Counted from the stretch's first letter, positions 17,622 to 27,131 are shown. The stretch: 64,000 nt of DNA from Prochlorococcus marinus str. MIT 0917 (GCF_027359575.1 NZ_CP114784.1:1115819-1179818), one strand, 5' to 3'. Translations and numbers: made by a program. Notes: generated from the letters alone by a model not told the origin.

Positions 17622-19172
17622 GTGGTACAAAAAATCTTCCAAACTAATGCTGAATTAAAAGATTGGCTTAGTAAACAAAATTCAGCAATAATTTTCATTC
17701 CTACGATGGGAGGAATTCATCCTGGCCATCAATATTTAATTGAGAGAGCAAAAGAAAGAAAAACAAAAAGAAACCAAATAATACTTGTAAGTATTTTTGT
17801 AAATCCATTGCAATTTGGAAAAGATGAAGACTTCAAACAATATCCCAGAAATATAAGCAAAGATGCTGAATTAGCTTTTAATGCCGGAGCAGATGCAATT
17901 TGGGCTCCAGATTATTTTGAAGTTTTTCCTGGAGGAGAAAATTCACATTTTAAAATTCAAGTTCCGCAAACATTGCATAATCAATTATGCGGTATAAAGA
18001 GAGCAGGGCATTTTGATGGAGTAGCAACAGTTATTATTCGTCTCGTCAGAATTATCAGACCAGATAAACTAATCCTAGGAGAAAAAGATTGGCAACAATT
18101 GATTATTATTAGAAAGCTGTTTCAAGAACTATCCATACCTATAAAAATTGAATCCTATGCCACACAAAGAGACCAAAGTGGATTTGCCTATAGTTCAAGG
18201 AATTCTTATCTGAGCGATTCAGAAAGAGTAAGTGCTCAATCATTACCTAGTGCACTCAAAGAAGCAAAAACAGAATTTGAGAAAGAGAAAGTAATCAATC
18301 TAACAAAAATAGCTTCTATACTTAAAGAAAAAAATTTAAAAATTGAATATCTTAAAGTCGTAGATCCATTTTCATTAAAAGAAACAGAAAATATAAATAA
18401 CCTGTGCCTTTTAGCAGCATCAGTAAAATGCGGTTCTACTAGGCTAATCGATCACACTTTTCTTATGCAACGAAAACCAATAATTGCGATTGATGGTCCA
18501 GCAGGTGCAGGAAAAAGCACAGTAACTAAAGAATTTGCCAAACAACTTGGTTTTCTTTATTTAGATACCGGCGCAATGTATAGAGCGGTGACTTGGTTAA
18601 TAATAAGCAATTCGATTGATCCAAATGATCAATCGGCAATCAAAAATATCTTGAAAGATTCAAAATTAGAATTTCAAAACTCAAGCTTTGTTGAGCAAAA
18701 AATATTAATAAATAATATTGACGTAACAGATAAGATACGATCACCACAAGTGACTTCAATGGTTTCTGAAATTGCAAAACAACAATATGTAAGAGATTTA
18801 CTCACAAAACAACAACAGGGATTTGGGGAGGATGGAGGTTTAGTTGCAGAAGGAAGAGATATAGGCTCAGCTGTCTTTCCAGATGCAGATGTAAAAATTT
18901 TTCTTACTGCTTCTCCCACAGAAAGAGCAAAAAGAAGAGCACTTGACTTACAGAAAAGAGGTTATAAATTCTCCAGCATTGAAGATCTTGAACAAGAAAT
19001 TAAAGAAAGAGATAAAAAAGATAGTGAAAGGGAAATAGCTCCTTTAAAAAAAGCTCAAGATGCAATAGAACTTTTAACAGATGGAATGAATATTGAAGAT
19101 GTATTAAAAGAACTGATTTATATTTTCAGATCAAAGATTCCAGAAGAAGTCTGGCCAACTCCTAATCCATGA
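17622..19172 (+). CDS. panC-cmk: Bifunctional pantoate-beta-alanine ligase / cytidylate kinase
   Basis: One polypeptide carries two enzymes, a fusion known in cyanobacteria. The N-terminal part (about 1-280) is pantothenate synthetase, which condenses pantoate with beta-alanine: FIPTMGGIHPGHQYLI carries the HxGH nucleotide-binding motif, and LILGEKDWQQL and SSRNSYLS are also present. The C-terminal part (about 285-516) is cytidylate kinase, which phosphorylates CMP and dCMP: IAIDGPAGAGKSTVTKEFA is the P-loop, followed by LYLDTGAMYRAVTW and GRDIGSAVFPDADVKIFLTAS. The usual PanC sequence has PTMGALH at the motif; here it is GGIH. The start is a GTG at 17622. Its last 11 bases overlap the end of the convergent phosphatase gene. 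Confidence 0.95.
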   Translation: MVQKIFQTNAELKDWLSKQNSAIIFIPTMGGIHPGHQYLIERAKERKTKRNQIILVSIFVNPLQFGKDEDFKQYPRNISKDAELAFNAGADAIWAPDYFEVFPGGENSHFKIQVPQTLHNQLCGIKRAGHFDGVATVIIRLVRIIRPDKLILGEKDWQQLIIIRKLFQELSIPIKIESYATQRDQSGFAYSSRNSYLSDSERVSAQSLPSALKEAKTEFEKEKVINLTKIASILKEKNLKIEYLKVVDPFSLKETENINNLCLLAASVKCGSTRLIDHTFLMQRKPIIAIDGPAGAGKSTVTKEFAKQLGFLYLDTGAMYRAVTWLIISNSIDPNDQSAIKNILKDSKLEFQNSSFVEQKILINNIDVTDKIRSPQVTSMVSEIAKQQYVRDLLTKQQQGFGEDGGLVAEGRDIGSAVFPDADVKIFLTASPTERAKRRALDLQKRGYKFSSIEDLEQEIKERDKKDSEREIAPLKKAQDAIELLTDGMNIEDVLKELIYIFRSKIPEEVWPTPNP

Positions 19173-19635
19173 GACTATCTATGAATCCATCCATAGCATC
19201 ATCAAGTAAATCTATAACCTTATCGAAGCCATTTTGACCGCCATAATAAGGATCAGGGACTTCTTCTAATTGAGAGTTTTTTGAGTAACTTAGAATAAGT
19301 TTGATTTTAGAATTTACAGTATTCTTATGATCTTTAATTAATAATCTAACAGCGTCAAGATTATCATGATCCATAACCAAGATATGATCAAATTCATATA
19401 AATCATTTTCTTCGATTTTTCTCGATCTACTGGTCAGTTCTATACCTCTTGATAATGCTGTTTCACGCATGCGTGGATCTGCAAGATTCCCAACATGCCA
19501 ACCACCAGTTCCTGCAGAATCGACCACAAAAAGTTTTTCTAGATCTCTCTCTTTAATTTTTTGCTTAAAGACGGCTTCAGCTGCAGGAGAACGGCAAATG
19601 TTGCCTAAACAAACAAAGAGAATTTTCTTTACCAT
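19162..19635 (-). CDS. Low-molecular-weight protein tyrosine phosphatase
   Basis: The 157-residue product has the catalytic loop VCLGNICRSP near the N-terminus, with nucleophile C9 and R15 of the CX5R motif, and the general-acid stretch EVPDPYYGG near residue 130. The overall fold and length match cytoplasmic LMW phosphatases, which in bacteria can act on tyrosine kinases of exopolysaccharide systems or on arginine phosphate; the target here is unknown. The gene lies downstream of pebB on the same strand with a gap of 18 bases, so it may be read with the bilin genes. Its 3' end overlaps panC-cmk by 11 bases. Confidence 0.92.
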   Translation of the reverse strand: MVKKILFVCLGNICRSPAAEAVFKQKIKERDLEKLFVVDSAGTGGWHVGNLADPRMRETALSRGIELTSRSRKIEENDLYEFDHILVMDHDNLDAVRLLIKDHKNTVNSKIKLILSYSKNSQLEEVPDPYYGGQNGFDKVIDLLDDAMDGFIDSLMD

Positions 19636-19653
19636 ATTCTTTATTTATCAACT

Positions 19654-20430
19654 TTATTGTAAGTCAAAAAGAATATTATTTATATAATTTTCAGTCCATT
19701 CATCACCAAAGAAGCCTCTTAACATTCCTCTTGCAGGATCTTTTTCAGCTCGATATCGCATATATTTTTTCTGACCATTTAAAACCTTTGAAGATCTTTC
19801 TAATGACATGCTTTTTGCATTAGCAGTTAAATCCAAGAAAAAATTCAAATACTCATCAAAAGCTGGTTTAATTATCTTACTAATTAATTGATCACCCTCG
19901 GCTCCTATGGGAATTCTAGACCAAAGAAAGCCTGGAGAAAAATATTGTCTAGCCTCCAATGGAATATCTCCTCCTGAAGGAATTTTCGATTGCCAATTAG
20001 AATGAATAGATTTTAACTTTCCTAAAAAATATTTAGTATGAACTGTATCATCTTTTAATGCAGGTTGAAGATCTAAAGCAATAAGATGTCCATTTGGAAG
20101 TGTTACAAAATCGGCTCCAAAAAAAGGCAAGTCATAATTATTGAAAGGTGAGATTACCAAATTCATGACAGAAGTTATTTCTCCAGCTTGAAGACAAGCG
20201 CATCTAGCCTGTCGTATTTTTTCTGTCTTTAGACCCCATGTTTCCAAAACAACTTTTTTAGGATTAGAACTTGAGCCAAAGAATGATTCTCTAAAAAGAA
20301 AATCATTATTTATTGGATAAGGTCTAGGTTCAAAAATAGAAAGCTTCTTAATAGTTTCATCTAAGAAAGAAGCCCAACGCCAATTACTTATTGAAATAGG
20401 CTCAAGACTATTATTTCGGTTACTTTGCAT
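19654..20430 (-). CDS. pebB: Phycoerythrobilin:ferredoxin oxidoreductase
   Basis: PebB reduces 15,16-dihydrobiliverdin to phycoerythrobilin with electrons from ferredoxin. The 258-residue product belongs to the ferredoxin-dependent bilin reductase family: FFGADFVTLPNGHLIALDLQP is the core strand with the conserved aspartate, and the C-terminal RYRAEKDPARGMLRGFFGDEWTENYI block is typical. Length (about 257) and place after pebA identify it as PebB rather than PebA. It follows pebA on the same strand with 26 bases between them. In Prochlorococcus, which lacks phycobilisomes, the product is thought to supply phycoerythrin III or a sensor chromophore. Confidence 0.95.
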   Translation of the reverse strand: MQSNRNNSLEPISISNWRWASFLDETIKKLSIFEPRPYPINNDFLFRESFFGSSSNPKKVVLETWGLKTEKIRQARCACLQAGEITSVMNLVISPFNNYDLPFFGADFVTLPNGHLIALDLQPALKDDTVHTKYFLGKLKSIHSNWQSKIPSGGDIPLEARQYFSPGFLWSRIPIGAEGDQLISKIIKPAFDEYLNFFLDLTANAKSMSLERSSKVLNGQKKYMRYRAEKDPARGMLRGFFGDEWTENYINNILFDLQ

Positions 20431-20456
20431 TTAAAAATAAAATGAATAATTGATTT

Positions 20457-21158
20457 TTATAGGCTTAGAGGAAATAAAAACTCATTCATATATTTATCTG
20501 ACCATTCTTTACCAAAAAAACCAGAAAATAAACCATGAGCTGGATCTTTTTCAGCGCTATATTTATTATAATCTATATGCAATAAGCTGACCTCTTGAGA
20601 TTTAATATAATTTTCATTAACTTTAGATAAATCAAGATTTAACCAATAATATTTAAGAAAAGAGCTAAAAACATTTGGTAAAATATTTACCGCTTCAAAA
20701 TTACCACCTTTGCAAAATAGAGCCCATGGAGAAAAGTACTTGCTTGGATCATATATATTACTTTTTATATCAGAATTAAACTCATTAAAAGATTGTTTTA
20801 GGCTTTTTAAGCCATCAAAGTATCTATCAAAATATTCTTTATCTTGAACAAGAGGCTGGAAATCAAGAATAGCAACTAGCTTTTCTTTTTTCTCAAACCA
20901 CAAAAGATCAATACCCATAATTGGCATATCATTTTGATCATGAGGATAAGCAACTGAATTTAATACTTGAAGACGCTCTCCTGCGTCCAATCTGGTCACT
21001 CTCCACCTGCGAAATCCAGGGACGTCCCATAACCAGCTATTCAGTTTATAATTGCCTTTTGTAGAAACGCGTTCACAAAATTCATCTGGAACAATCAACT
21101 TCTTACCGCCATGATCAAGAATATTTTTAGTTAACTCACTTAAAAGATCGTCAAACAT
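20457..21158 (-). CDS. pebA: 15,16-dihydrobiliverdin:ferredoxin oxidoreductase
   Basis: PebA carries out the first two-electron reduction of biliverdin IX alpha to 15,16-dihydrobiliverdin. The 233-residue product shows the PebA stretches SWLWDVPGFRRWRVTRLDAGE, VLNSVAYPHDQND, MGIDLLWFEKKEKLVAILDFQP and YSAEKDPAHGLFSGFFGKEWS. The start at 21158 is preceded, on the minus strand, by a good ribosome-binding stretch TAAGGAG ten bases upstream, which supports this ATG. The partner pebB follows directly and ho1 precedes by 159 bases, so the whole heme-to-phycoerythrobilin route is grouped. PebA and PebB are thought to channel the intermediate. Confidence 0.96.
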   Translation of the reverse strand: MFDDLLSELTKNILDHGGKKLIVPDEFCERVSTKGNYKLNSWLWDVPGFRRWRVTRLDAGERLQVLNSVAYPHDQNDMPIMGIDLLWFEKKEKLVAILDFQPLVQDKEYFDRYFDGLKSLKQSFNEFNSDIKSNIYDPSKYFSPWALFCKGGNFEAVNILPNVFSSFLKYYWLNLDLSKVNENYIKSQEVSLLHIDYNKYSAEKDPAHGLFSGFFGKEWSDKYMNEFLFPLSL

Positions 21159-21317
21159 CTACATTCATCTCCTTAGAGGTGTTAATAATTTGCTCTCCAT
21201 TAAAGTGATTAAATCAGTTAAAAAGAATAAATACAAAACTTTTGTACTATTCTAAGATACATCTTAATAGATACTGAATATAAAGAAAGAAATAGTCTTG
21301 AGAAAATATTAATTTCA

Positions 21318-22025
21318 TTACTCGGTACTACCTTTTCGCTTTTTATTTGCAAAAAATCTAAATAAAACTTTTCCTATAGCAGCAATTAAATTTCCTTCCA
21401 ATTCATTAAAAATATCCATATTGTATTTAAAAGATCTATTAGCTTCTTCAATAATTGAATCTGCTATCTTTTGATCAATCGGAAGATTATCTAAGGTATT
21501 TCGATATTTGATTTTAAATTCCTTTTCATCTCTAATTTCCTCAAAAATATAAAAGCTAAGTCCCTTATCACCAGGTAGATTCATGGCTTTTTTAGTGATG
21601 GTTTTCAACAGCTGCCCCCCAGACAAGTCACCTATATATCTGCTGTAATGATGTCCAATTAAAAGTTCAGGATTATCTTTAGCAATTTCTCTAATTCTTG
21701 CTTCATATGCAACAGCTGGCTTAGAGGGCTTTACCAATTCAGACCACTCACTACCAAAGTAGAACGAAAGATCTTGTTCCAATTTTTCCTTACGAAAAAG
21801 CTCTTTAAATCCAATTGGAGAAATTATCGGATGAGAATTTTCACAAAGTTTTTCTATCTCTTCCTCCATCGCAGAGTAAACAAAATATAAATCAGCTAAT
21901 AAATTTCTGTATGAGGCCTTATCAACTACTCCCTTGAGAAAACAACTGATAAAACCTGTATTTTCAGCCATCGTATGAGACTTTTTAGTCCCTTCACGAA
22001 GTTGCCTAGCCAAGGCTACTGCCAT
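21318..22025 (-). CDS. ho1: Heme oxygenase (biliverdin-producing)
   Basis: Heme oxygenase opens the heme ring to give biliverdin IX alpha, iron and CO, using reduced ferredoxin. The 235-residue product begins with the standard ALARQLREGTKKSHTMAEN, where the histidine in KKSHTM is the proximal heme ligand. It contains the distal helix stretch YIGDLSGGQLLK. Length and motifs match cyanobacterial HO1. Its product feeds PebA and PebB, encoded just downstream on the same strand. The start is 79 bases from the divergent icd start, so the promoters of both genes share that short gap. Confidence 0.97.
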   Translation of the reverse strand: MAVALARQLREGTKKSHTMAENTGFISCFLKGVVDKASYRNLLADLYFVYSAMEEEIEKLCENSHPIISPIGFKELFRKEKLEQDLSFYFGSEWSELVKPSKPAVAYEARIREIAKDNPELLIGHHYSRYIGDLSGGQLLKTITKKAMNLPGDKGLSFYIFEEIRDEKEFKIKYRNTLDNLPIDQKIADSIIEEANRSFKYNMDIFNELEGNLIAAIGKVLFRFFANKKRKGSTE

Positions 22026-22104
22026 GAGTTCAAAATCATTTAATCAAAACTTACCACTTAGGCATAAGCTCAACACTAGATCTATTAATCGTTGAATAAA
22101 AATT

Positions 22105-23529
22105 ATGGCAAATTTTGAAAAGCTCATTGCTCCATCAGAAGGCCAAAGAATTACTTTTGTTGATGGAAACCCAGTAGTCCCAGACCATCCAATTATTCCA
22201 TTTATCAGAGGTGATGGAACAGGAATAGATATTTGGCCTGCTACACAATTAGTAATCGATAAAGCTATTGAAAAAGCTTATGGAAGAAAGAGATCCATAG
22301 AATGGTTCAAAATCTATGCAGGTGATGAAGCTTGCGACTTATATGGAACTTATCAATACTTACCAAACGACACTCTTGAGGCGATACGAACTTACGGTAT
22401 AGCAATCAAAGGACCTTTAACAACGCCTGTGGGTGGAGGGATTAGATCTTTAAACGTATCTCTAAGACAGATTTTTGATTTATATTCATGCGTTAGACCA
22501 TGCAAATATTACGAAGGGACCCCAAGCCCTCATAAAAAGCCGCAAGATTTAGATGTAATTGTTTATCGAGAAAATACTGAAGATATTTATATGGGCATTG
22601 AATGGGAATCTGATGATCCCGAATGCATCAAATTGATTGATCAACTCAATAATACAATAATTCCAGCCAGCCAAAAGCTAAAAAACAGGAAAATTCCTAA
22701 CGGAGCAGGAATAGGAATTAAACCCGTTAGCAAAAGTGGTAGTCAAAGACATATCAGGCGAGCAATTAAACATGCACTAACCCTTGAGGGGAGCAAAAGA
22801 CATGTGACCTTAGTTCATAAGGGAAATATCATGAAATTTACTGAAGGAGCTTTCAGAGATTGGGGATACGAATTAGCAACCACAGAATTTAGGAATGAAT
22901 GCGTAACCGAGAGAGAAAGTTGGATTTTAGATAACTTAGAAAAAAATCCTCGCATCTCCTATGAGGAGAATGCTGAGTTAATTGATCCAGGTTATTCATC
23001 TTTAACAGAAGAGAAAAAGAAAGCTATTTGCGATGAAGTTTGCTCAGTTATTTCAAGCATTGGAAGTACTCATGGAGATGGAAAATGGAAGGTCATGGTG
23101 ATGGTTGATGACCGAATAGCAGACAGTATTTTCCAACAAATTCAAACTCGTCCTCAAGAGTATTCCATACTTGCAACTCTTAATCTTAATGGTGATTACA
23201 TATCAGATGCGGCAGCAGCAATTGTTGGTGGACTGGGGATGGCACCAGGAGCAAACATTGGAGATAAGGCGGCTATTTTCGAAGCCACCCATGGAACAGC
23301 TCCAAAACATGCAGGCTTGGACAGAATCAATCCAGGTTCAGTAATACTTAGTGGAGTAATGATGCTGGAATATTTAGGTTGGAGTGAGGCAGCAAAATTA
23401 ATTACAAACGGATTGAGCAAATCTATTTCAGATAAACAAGTGACTTACGATCTGGCACGATTAATGGAACCGCGCGTAGCGCCTCTTAGTTGTAGTGATT
23501 TTGCTAAATCAATTATTGAAAGATTTTAA
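22105..23529 (+). CDS. icd: NADP-dependent isocitrate dehydrogenase
   Basis: Icd converts isocitrate to 2-oxoglutarate, the carbon skeleton for ammonium assimilation in cyanobacteria. The 474-residue product contains IPFIRGDGTGIDIWPA, the substrate stretch TTPVGGGIRSLNVSLRQ with the conserved serine and arginines, YRENTEDIYMGIEW, and the metal-binding part DYISDAAAAIVGGLG. The C-terminal FEATHGTAPKHAG is the NADP-binding segment. Length is slightly above the 416-residue E. coli enzyme, as normal for cyanobacteria. I looked for an NtcA box (GTA-N8-TAC) in the 79-base gap to ho1 and saw none. Confidence 0.97.
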   Translation: MANFEKLIAPSEGQRITFVDGNPVVPDHPIIPFIRGDGTGIDIWPATQLVIDKAIEKAYGRKRSIEWFKIYAGDEACDLYGTYQYLPNDTLEAIRTYGIAIKGPLTTPVGGGIRSLNVSLRQIFDLYSCVRPCKYYEGTPSPHKKPQDLDVIVYRENTEDIYMGIEWESDDPECIKLIDQLNNTIIPASQKLKNRKIPNGAGIGIKPVSKSGSQRHIRRAIKHALTLEGSKRHVTLVHKGNIMKFTEGAFRDWGYELATTEFRNECVTERESWILDNLEKNPRISYEENAELIDPGYSSLTEEKKKAICDEVCSVISSIGSTHGDGKWKVMVMVDDRIADSIFQQIQTRPQEYSILATLNLNGDYISDAAAAIVGGLGMAPGANIGDKAAIFEATHGTAPKHAGLDRINPGSVILSGVMMLEYLGWSEAAKLITNGLSKSISDKQVTYDLARLMEPRVAPLSCSDFAKSIIERF

Positions 23530-23557
23530 TTAAATATTGTTTAGTATATTTCAACAA

Positions 23558-24910
23558 TTAGAAAATTGACTCCATCAATCTAAATGCTTCGAGAAGTGTT
23601 TTCTCATTGCCTAAATTACCTGGGAAAGTAACTACTGGTAAATCATATTGATCAGAATTACTTGTTACTATTGACAATCCTGTTAGTATTTGGCCCTTTA
23701 AATCAACTTGATTAAAATTCAACCCCTTTTGAAGCAAGATTTGTGTTGTAATACCTCCTTTACTAATAATATAACCAAACTTACGATTTATTTTTCCAAC
23801 TAGAATTGCCATAAACTCAGCAAGTTCCAGTCCAAAATTCATTCTTATAGAATCAGAATGAAACTTCATTTCTTCTCGAGTAGTATATAAAACCGGTACT
23901 TTTTTCATATACAAAATTTCATCTATTCTCGATAATAAAATTTCCTCCAGATCTAAGATTTCCTCTTGACAATCTTCTAAAGCAAAAATATCAGCCAATT
24001 TATAGACTGGTATTTCCAAACCTTCACAGGAATTATCTTTCAATAAAACCTCTAATTGATCTGTCGCTAATTTCACATGGGAGCCAACCATTATCAAACC
24101 TGGCTTATATTCAAACTGATTATTTTTCGATTTTAAAGATACTAAATTTGCAGTATCTTGAGGGTTAGGTGGTAATTCAGATAAAGAATTTATAAAGCTT
24201 GCTGCTGTTCTAAAAAGAAATCTTTTTTCTTTAGAAACTACTTTAATCGCCCTAACTAGTGTTTCTAAGTGATGCGGTAATTTAGCATCCACAACTACTG
24301 AAATATTATTTTCTAATTTATACAAAAAGCTTAAAAGAGATTTAAAGCAATCTTCATTATTATAAGCCATATCTAATTGTTTAATTTCAACGTGCAAGAT
24401 ATTATCCGCCTGTATCTTTCCAAAACTTTTTTCTTCAATCCATTTAGCTAAATCACTAGTAGAAAATCCAAAAATATTATCACGACCAAAATCCGTCTTA
24501 TGAACTGGTATTCCATTTAAATAATGAATACCGTTTTCAGTTGTTCTTCCACCTTCCAAAAAAGCTGGGATATGAAATGTTGCATTAAATGGTCCTAATT
24601 CTTCCGCAATAATTTCAGGTTCCAAAACACCGTGACCACGTAAAGTTGAATCACCTCTACTAATATAAAAGTAATCATCTTTGGAATATCCTTTCCTTAA
24701 AAAAAACTTCTTAATAGATGAGCATATTTCTCTTGTTCTCTTAACAGCCAAAACAGAAGATAAAGATCTTGTATTAGCAAGTATAAATATTAAAGGCGAA
24801 GATTTTGTAAATGCTTTCTCAAGAGTTTTTTCATCCCAATTTAATAATAATGGGCATCCATAAACCGTTTGAGATCCTGTGGGATCATCATCAAAAATAA
24901 TTATTTTCAT
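23558..24910 (-). CDS. Four-carbon acid sugar kinase family protein (DUF1537)
   Basis: The 450-residue product starts with FDDDPTGSQTVYGCPLL, the signature of the four-carbon acid sugar kinase family (N-terminal domain), followed by LANTRSLS and YFYISRGDSTLRGHG. The C-terminal nucleotide-binding domain holds YIISKGGITTQILLQKGL and ILTGLSIVTSNS. Characterised relatives phosphorylate D-threonate, D-erythronate or related acids at the 4-position with ATP. Which acid is used here cannot be read. No PdxA2- or OtnA-type dehydrogenase partner lies beside it; instead an FMN hydroxy-acid oxidase gene precedes it by 33 bases on the same strand. The GC content is as low as that of its neighbours. Confidence 0.85.
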   Translation of the reverse strand: MKIIIFDDDPTGSQTVYGCPLLLNWDEKTLEKAFTKSSPLIFILANTRSLSSVLAVKRTREICSSIKKFFLRKGYSKDDYFYISRGDSTLRGHGVLEPEIIAEELGPFNATFHIPAFLEGGRTTENGIHYLNGIPVHKTDFGRDNIFGFSTSDLAKWIEEKSFGKIQADNILHVEIKQLDMAYNNEDCFKSLLSFLYKLENNISVVVDAKLPHHLETLVRAIKVVSKEKRFLFRTAASFINSLSELPPNPQDTANLVSLKSKNNQFEYKPGLIMVGSHVKLATDQLEVLLKDNSCEGLEIPVYKLADIFALEDCQEEILDLEEILLSRIDEILYMKKVPVLYTTREEMKFHSDSIRMNFGLELAEFMAILVGKINRKFGYIISKGGITTQILLQKGLNFNQVDLKGQILTGLSIVTSNSDQYDLPVVTFPGNLGNEKTLLEAFRLMESIF

Positions 24911-24943
24911 AAAAAATTAATCTATTGTTTAATCAATGATTTA

Positions 24944-26125
24944 TTAGAATCTTTCCCAACTTTCAGGAACTTGAATATAAGACTTATTTAAATCAGCAAC
25001 GGACCCACAACCTAATAGTTTCATAGTTCTCACTATATCTGTTTGAAGAATTTCTATAGCTCTAGCGACGCCTTTCCCTCCTGCAGCAGCAAGTCCATAC
25101 GCATAAGCTCTACCTATCAAAACTCCTTTCGCACCAAGACATAATACTTTTACTACATCACTACCCCTGCGAATACCTCCATCTAGCAACACATCTATTT
25201 TCTCATCAACTGCAGCTAAAATTTCGGGCAAAACACGGATCGTGGGAGCCACACTATCAAGTTGCCTGGCTCCATGATTAGAAATAACAATCGCATCAGC
25301 ACCTAGCTCTGCCGCTTTTTTTGCGTCATCACCAATATGTATACCCTTAACAATAATTTTCCCACCCCATGCTTTCCGTATCCATTGAAGATCCTCCCAA
25401 GTAACAACTGATTGTTCTAAAGCAGGACCAATTGCCGTGTATCCCATAGGGCCATCATCAAGTTGAACATTTGGAAAACTCATTAAGCCTCCATCACTTA
25501 ACCATTGAGTCATCCAGCATGGTTTAACTAATATTTGAGGAATATAAGGAAGCATTTCAAAAGGGTTCATCGATAAAAGCTGTTGGGTTCCTGATCGCAT
25601 ATCTCTTTCCCTCAAACCAGATACGGGCGTATCAATAGTTACAACTATTGCTGAAAATCCTGCTTCTTTAGCTCTAGCAATTGTTTTTAACGCGACTTCT
25701 TTACCACCTAGTAAATAAAGCTGATACCAAGCTGGCCCGTTTGTAGCCGCTTTAACATCTTCTAACAAACAACCTGAGAGAGTAGACAAAGTATATCCAG
25801 TTCCTGCTTTACCTGCCTCTCTAGCCGCAACTACTTCTCCTTGGGGATAGAACATTCTGCTACTTCCTACCGGTCCCAACAAAAAAGGAAGTTGGAATTT
25901 CTGATCTAAAACAGATATTCCAAGATCACACGATGGAACAGAAACTGCACATCTCGGTCTAAATAAAATTTCATTATACGCGTTGCAATTTTGTGAAAGT
26001 GTTTGTTCTCTATCTGCACCACTATCTATATAGTTAAAAACCATTGCCGGTAGACGATTTTTAGCTCTAGACCTGAGGTCCTCAATATTAAGTACGCCTG
26101 GAGAGGAAACATCTGCTCCTAACAT
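24944..26125 (-). CDS. FMN-dependent alpha-hydroxy-acid oxidase or dehydrogenase
   Basis: The 393-residue product is a flavin TIM-barrel enzyme of the glycolate oxidase, lactate oxidase and lactate dehydrogenase family. The signature VISNHGARQLD contains the catalytic histidine and the substrate-binding arginine; VTIDTPVSGLRERDMR, LDGGIRRGSDVVKVLCLGAKGVLIGRAY and IIVKGIHI are FMN-site stretches. It has no membrane segment. In cyanobacteria such enzymes oxidise L-lactate or glycolate; plain sequence reading does not decide which. It is followed on the same strand by the DUF1537 kinase (33 bases) and preceded at a distance of about 150 bases by the mutarotase gene. Confidence 0.92.
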   Translation of the reverse strand: MLGADVSSPGVLNIEDLRSRAKNRLPAMVFNYIDSGADREQTLSQNCNAYNEILFRPRCAVSVPSCDLGISVLDQKFQLPFLLGPVGSSRMFYPQGEVVAAREAGKAGTGYTLSTLSGCLLEDVKAATNGPAWYQLYLLGGKEVALKTIARAKEAGFSAIVVTIDTPVSGLRERDMRSGTQQLLSMNPFEMLPYIPQILVKPCWMTQWLSDGGLMSFPNVQLDDGPMGYTAIGPALEQSVVTWEDLQWIRKAWGGKIIVKGIHIGDDAKKAAELGADAIVISNHGARQLDSVAPTIRVLPEILAAVDEKIDVLLDGGIRRGSDVVKVLCLGAKGVLIGRAYAYGLAAAGGKGVARAIEILQTDIVRTMKLLGCGSVADLNKSYIQVPESWERF

Positions 26126-26273
26126 TATTCATCACAAATTCATGAATGATGAATCTATAATATATTGATCATAGATGCAAAAACGAACAAAATATTGAAA
26201 TATTTGTCATAACAAAAAATTATAAATTAAAATTTAATTAGTGACAAATTATACTACTCAAAAACGCAAATAA

Positions 26274-27131
26274 CTAAAAAGAATCATGCTTAAAAGTTGT
26301 AAATAATTCTATATATTCGTCTGGTTTAATTTCAAGTTTTCTATCTCCAGTCACCAATGAATCCCTTGGGCCAGTCCAAGGCTCAAGACAAACCATTTCC
26401 CTAGGTGGATCAGTCCATATTACATTTGTATCCATTGGCTCTTGCTGAATTAATTCAATTACGTGTCTAGATACACAATCGAAAATTTTAACCGAATTAG
26501 AAGGATAAGACAGGAAATCAACTCCTTTATCTAAAATTCTTATTTGGTCAGAGGCATTAGTAACTTTCATATTTGTCTGATCAATACATTTTTCAGGCAA
26601 CCCATCTATCTTTACTTTTTGCAAATTTGAAACCTGAAAATATGGATGCAGACCAAAACTGAAAGGCATAGATTCTTGACCCTGATTATAAATCTTGACG
26701 GATAGATGAAGACTTTTTTCTTTCAAGTAAACATCCATTAATAGGGTAAAAAAGAAAGGGAAACAAGAGCGCGAATCTTTTGTATCAACTAGCTTTAACC
26801 TGATTCCTAATTTATCTTTTAATAAATCAATTGACCAAGGCAAATCTCTTGCGAAACCGTGCTGTTTTAAACAATGCTTATTACCACCTATGAAATAACT
26901 CTCAGATAAATCACCGCATATAGGGAAAAGGATAGGTATTCCACCTCTGACGCTTTTGTCTTCATCTAGGAAACGCTCTAAATCAAAATACAAAAGGTCT
27001 TTACCTTCACTTCGCCATTCACTAATCAATCCTCCTCTTTCAGGGACAATTCTTATTAATGAATCGTATTCAGTATTTGAATATTCCCAATGAGGATAAG
27101 GACTTGTCTTCTTCGTAAAACTGAAGGGCAT
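26274..27131 (-). CDS. Aldose 1-epimerase family protein (galactose mutarotase-like)
   Basis: The 285-residue product has the beta-sandwich features of mutarotases: RGGIPILFPICG, KQHGFARDLPW (first catalytic-type histidine), FSFGLHPYFQV (second histidine) and VCLEPWTGPRDS (the conserved glutamate). Such enzymes interconvert the alpha and beta forms of free or phosphorylated sugars. The substrate is not known; the lack of a clear sugar-phosphate pocket motif leaves both hexose and hexose-6-phosphate possible. It starts 3 bases past the alpha/beta hydrolase stop on the same strand, suggesting one transcript. Confidence 0.85.
   Translation of the reverse strand: MPFSFTKKTSPYPHWEYSNTEYDSLIRIVPERGGLISEWRSEGKDLLYFDLERFLDEDKSVRGGIPILFPICGDLSESYFIGGNKHCLKQHGFARDLPWSIDLLKDKLGIRLKLVDTKDSRSCFPFFFTLLMDVYLKEKSLHLSVKIYNQGQESMPFSFGLHPYFQVSNLQKVKIDGLPEKCIDQTNMKVTNASDQIRILDKGVDFLSYPSNSVKIFDCVSRHVIELIQQEPMDTNVIWTDPPREMVCLEPWTGPRDSLVTGDRKLEIKPDEYIELFTTFKHDSF

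Noticed and set aside
22026-22104. Possible NtcA box before icd
   Set aside because: I found no GTA-N8-TAC in the gap; partial matches were not convincing.
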